DNA of 64,000 nt from the NCBI GenBank assembly GCA_025757985.1, contig CP107210.1:186001-250000 (forward strand), written 5' to 3'. This DNA comes from Oscillospiraceae bacterium. GTDB lineage: Bacteria > Bacillota > Clostridia > Oscillospirales > Ruminococcaceae. The notes below the pieces were generated by a model. That model was not told the DNA's origin. It saw only the letters and a list, made by a program, of their open reading frames with translations, and made no database searches. Made by a program: the position numbers and the translations under genes. Below, piece after piece: positions 62,177 through 64,000 of the stretch (the stretch's first letter is position 1; each line of letters starts with the position of its first letter).

Positions 62177-64000
62177 ATGAATATCGAACAAATGACACAA
62201 AAGACCCGTGAGGCTCTGCAGGCTGCACAGCGCATCGCGGTGGAATATTCCAACAACGCGGTGGAGCAGGAACATCTGCTCGCCGCGCTGGCCCAGCAGC
62301 AGGACGGGCTAATCCCGCAGATGCTGCAGACCCTCGGCGTGGACGCCAATGCCTTTGCACAGGCGGCTTTGCAGAAGGTGGAGGCACTGCCCCGTGTGAC
62401 CGGCTCCGGTCGTGACCCGGAGAAGATTTATATCTCGAGCGATCTTGACCGCGCCCTCAACGCAGCGGAACAACAGGCCAAGCAGATGAAGGATGAATAC
62501 ATCAGCGTAGAGCATGTGTTCCTTGGTGTTTTGCAGCGTCCCGGTAAGGCTGCTAATGAAATTTTCAAGATGTTCGGCATTACGACTGAGAAATTTATGC
62601 AGCAGCTCAGTGCGGTACGCGGCAACCAGCGTGTGACGAGTGATAACCCGGAGGACACCTATAACGCCCTGAAAAAGTACGGGCAGGATCTTGTCGAGAT
62701 GGCCCGCGCCAACAAGCTGGACCCTGTCATCGGCCGTGATTCGGAAATCCGCAACGTTATCCGTATCCTTTCCCGTAAGCGCAAGAACAACCCTGTGCTG
62801 ATCGGTGAGGCCGGTGTCGGCAAGACTGCCATCGCCGAGGGCCTTGCCCAGCGTATCGTGCGCGGTGATGTGCCCGAAAATCTGAAGGACCGTACCGTGT
62901 TCAGTCTGGATATGGGTGCGCTGGTCGCGGGTGCCAAATACCGCGGCGAGTTTGAGGAACGCTTAAAGAGCGTCTTGAACGAGGTCAAGAAGTCCGAGGG
63001 CAAGATCATCCTCTTTATTGATGAGCTGCACACCATCGTCGGTGCCGGCAAAACTGATGGCGCGATGGATGCCGGCAACCTGCTCAAGCCGATGCTGGCC
63101 CGCGGCGAGCTGCACTGCATTGGTGCGACTACGCTTGATGAGTACCGCGAATATATCGAGAAGGACCCCGCGCTGGAACGCCGTTTCCAGCCTGTCATGG
63201 TCAACGAACCGACCGTCGAGGACACCATCTCGATCCTGCGTGGTCTGAAGGAACGGTATGAGGTCTACCACGGCGTCAAAATTCAGGACGCTGCGCTCAT
63301 CGCCGCCGCGACCCTGTCCGACCGCTATATTACCGACCGTTTCCTGCCCGACAAGGCCATTGACCTTGTGGATGAAGCCTGCGCCATGGTCAAGACGGAG
63401 CTGGATTCGATGCCTGCGGAACTCGATGAAATGAACCACCGCATCACCCAGCTGCAGATCGAGGAGGCCTCCTTAAAGAAGGAAACCGATGAACTGTCCA
63501 AGCAGCGTCTGGCCACTCTTGAAAAAGAGATGGCTGAACTGCGCGACAGCTTCAACAGCAAGAAGGCCCAGTGGGAAAACGAGAAGAACGCCGTGAACAA
63601 GGTGCAGAGCCTGCGTGCCGAGGTGGAGTCCACCAAGGCTGAAATCGAAAAGGCTACCCGCACCGGTGATTACGCCAAGGCCGGCGAGCTGCAATACGGC
63701 AAGCTGCCCACCCTGCAGAAGCAGCTGGAAGAGGAAGAAAAAATCGCCGAGGCGAAGAAGGAATCCAGCCTGCTGCGTGACCGTGTGACGGATGATGAGA
63801 TCGCCCGCATTGTGGCCCGCTGGACCGGTATCCCGGTCTCCAAGTTGGTCGAGGGCGAGCGCGAAAAGCTGCTGCGCCTGCCGGACACGCTGCATCAGCG
63901 GGTCATCGGTCAGGACGAGGCCGTGCAGAAGGTCGCGGACGCGATCCTGCGCTCCCGCGCCGGTATCGCCAACCCCAACCGCCCGATCGGCAGCTTCCTG
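62177..64000 (+). CDS. clpB: Disaggregating chaperone ClpB, 3' end cut by window edge
   Basis: 608 codons are visible. The N-domain (about 1-145, with EQEHLLAALAQQQDGL and VEHVFLGVLQRPG) is followed by AAA-1 with Walker A GEAGVGKTAIAEGLA near residue 205 and Walker B IILFIDELHTIVGAG near 275. The long coiled-coil middle domain (about 410-525; EIEKATRTGDYAKAGELQYGKLPTLQKQLEEE) distinguishes ClpB from ClpC. AAA-2 begins ARWTGIPVSKLVEGEREKLLRLPDTLHQRVIGQDEAVQKVADAI. ClpB solubilises aggregates with the DnaK system. GAAGGAGG sets the start at 62177. A CIRCE site controls it. Confidence 0.96.
   Translation, partial: MNIEQMTQKTREALQAAQRIAVEYSNNAVEQEHLLAALAQQQDGLIPQMLQTLGVDANAFAQAALQKVEALPRVTGSGRDPEKIYISSDLDRALNAAEQQAKQMKDEYISVEHVFLGVLQRPGKAANEIFKMFGITTEKFMQQLSAVRGNQRVTSDNPEDTYNALKKYGQDLVEMARANKLDPVIGRDSEIRNVIRILSRKRKNNPVLIGEAGVGKTAIAEGLAQRIVRGDVPENLKDRTVFSLDMGALVAGAKYRGEFEERLKSVLNEVKKSEGKIILFIDELHTIVGAGKTDGAMDAGNLLKPMLARGELHCIGATTLDEYREYIEKDPALERRFQPVMVNEPTVEDTISILRGLKERYEVYHGVKIQDAALIAAATLSDRYITDRFLPDKAIDLVDEACAMVKTELDSMPAELDEMNHRITQLQIEEASLKKETDELSKQRLATLEKEMAELRDSFNSKKAQWENEKNAVNKVQSLRAEVESTKAEIEKATRTGDYAKAGELQYGKLPTLQKQLEEEEKIAEAKKESSLLRDRVTDDEIARIVARWTGIPVSKLVEGEREKLLRLPDTLHQRVIGQDEAVQKVADAILRSRAGIANPNRPIGSFL

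Overview
The window is 64 kb of a high-GC Firmicute chromosome. It most likely comes from a gut Clostridium of the Oscillospiraceae (the Faecalibacterium, Gemmiger and Subdoligranulum neighbourhood). This rests on gene families (dgt-dnaG-rpoD order, Rex, clostridial-type IMP dehydrogenase, a T-box leu operon, a CIRCE-controlled clpB), on Gram-positive style Shine-Dalgarno sites and sigma-A promoters, and on dense palindromic intergenic repeats. The genus is an inference; no rRNA or tRNA gene is visible.

Layout. 1-6.2 kb: the end of a type IIA topoisomerase A subunit, rpmE, yigZ, then dgt, dnaG and rpoD (information processing). 6.3-8.5 kb: a sodium-dependent symporter and a YczE/YitT-type membrane protein. 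8.7-24.5 kb: rpoB-rpoC, then an Spx/ArsC-like protein, pepF and a secreted Ala-rich helical repeat protein, followed by rpsL-rpsG-fusA and tuf. 24.5-34 kb: a pectin-use locus on the minus strand (GH28, GH105, a TIM-barrel isomerase-like protein, a CE8 pectin esterase), an AraC regulator on the plus strand, and a sugar ABC importer (binding protein and two permeases, no ATPase). 34-40.3 kb: tdk, rex, a ClpP/TepA-like protease, a PadR plus HAAS/DUF4097 pair, and guaB. 40.3-47.9 kb: a Wzy-like membrane protein, the leucine operon leuA-leuC-leuD-leuB behind a T-box, and a second PadR plus membrane protein pair. 48-58.5 kb: a minus-strand surface polysaccharide locus that makes UDP-L-FucNAc (CapE, CapF, CapG-like), two glycosyltransferases, DUF2304, and four acyl/acetyl-transfer genes. 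58.6-64 kb: pepT, an SdpI/SdpR-type operon, and clpB, which runs off the end.

Two things run across the whole window. First, more than ten intergenic copies of a palindromic element with GTAGGGGC...GCCCCTAC ends, plus longer CTTCCCC...GGGGAAG elements and one 84-bp MITE-like element. Second, two tight clusters of short indels (12.06-13.22 kb in rpoB/rpoC and 25.6-26.65 kb in the pectin locus), plus one homopolymer indel at 19.38 kb, which split genes that otherwise remain perfectly coding. In rpoB and rpoC these must be consensus errors, or else the cell could not live; the pectin cluster has the same look. Gene calls there are given as reconstructed spans.

The most interesting leads are: an SdpR-like autoregulatory circuit with two near-identical 21-bp operators flanking its promoter and a double palindromic element in its 5' UTR; the secreted protein built on an exact 18-residue (five-turn) helical period; the 9-3-9 perfect palindrome on the first PadR promoter; and the repeat family itself.
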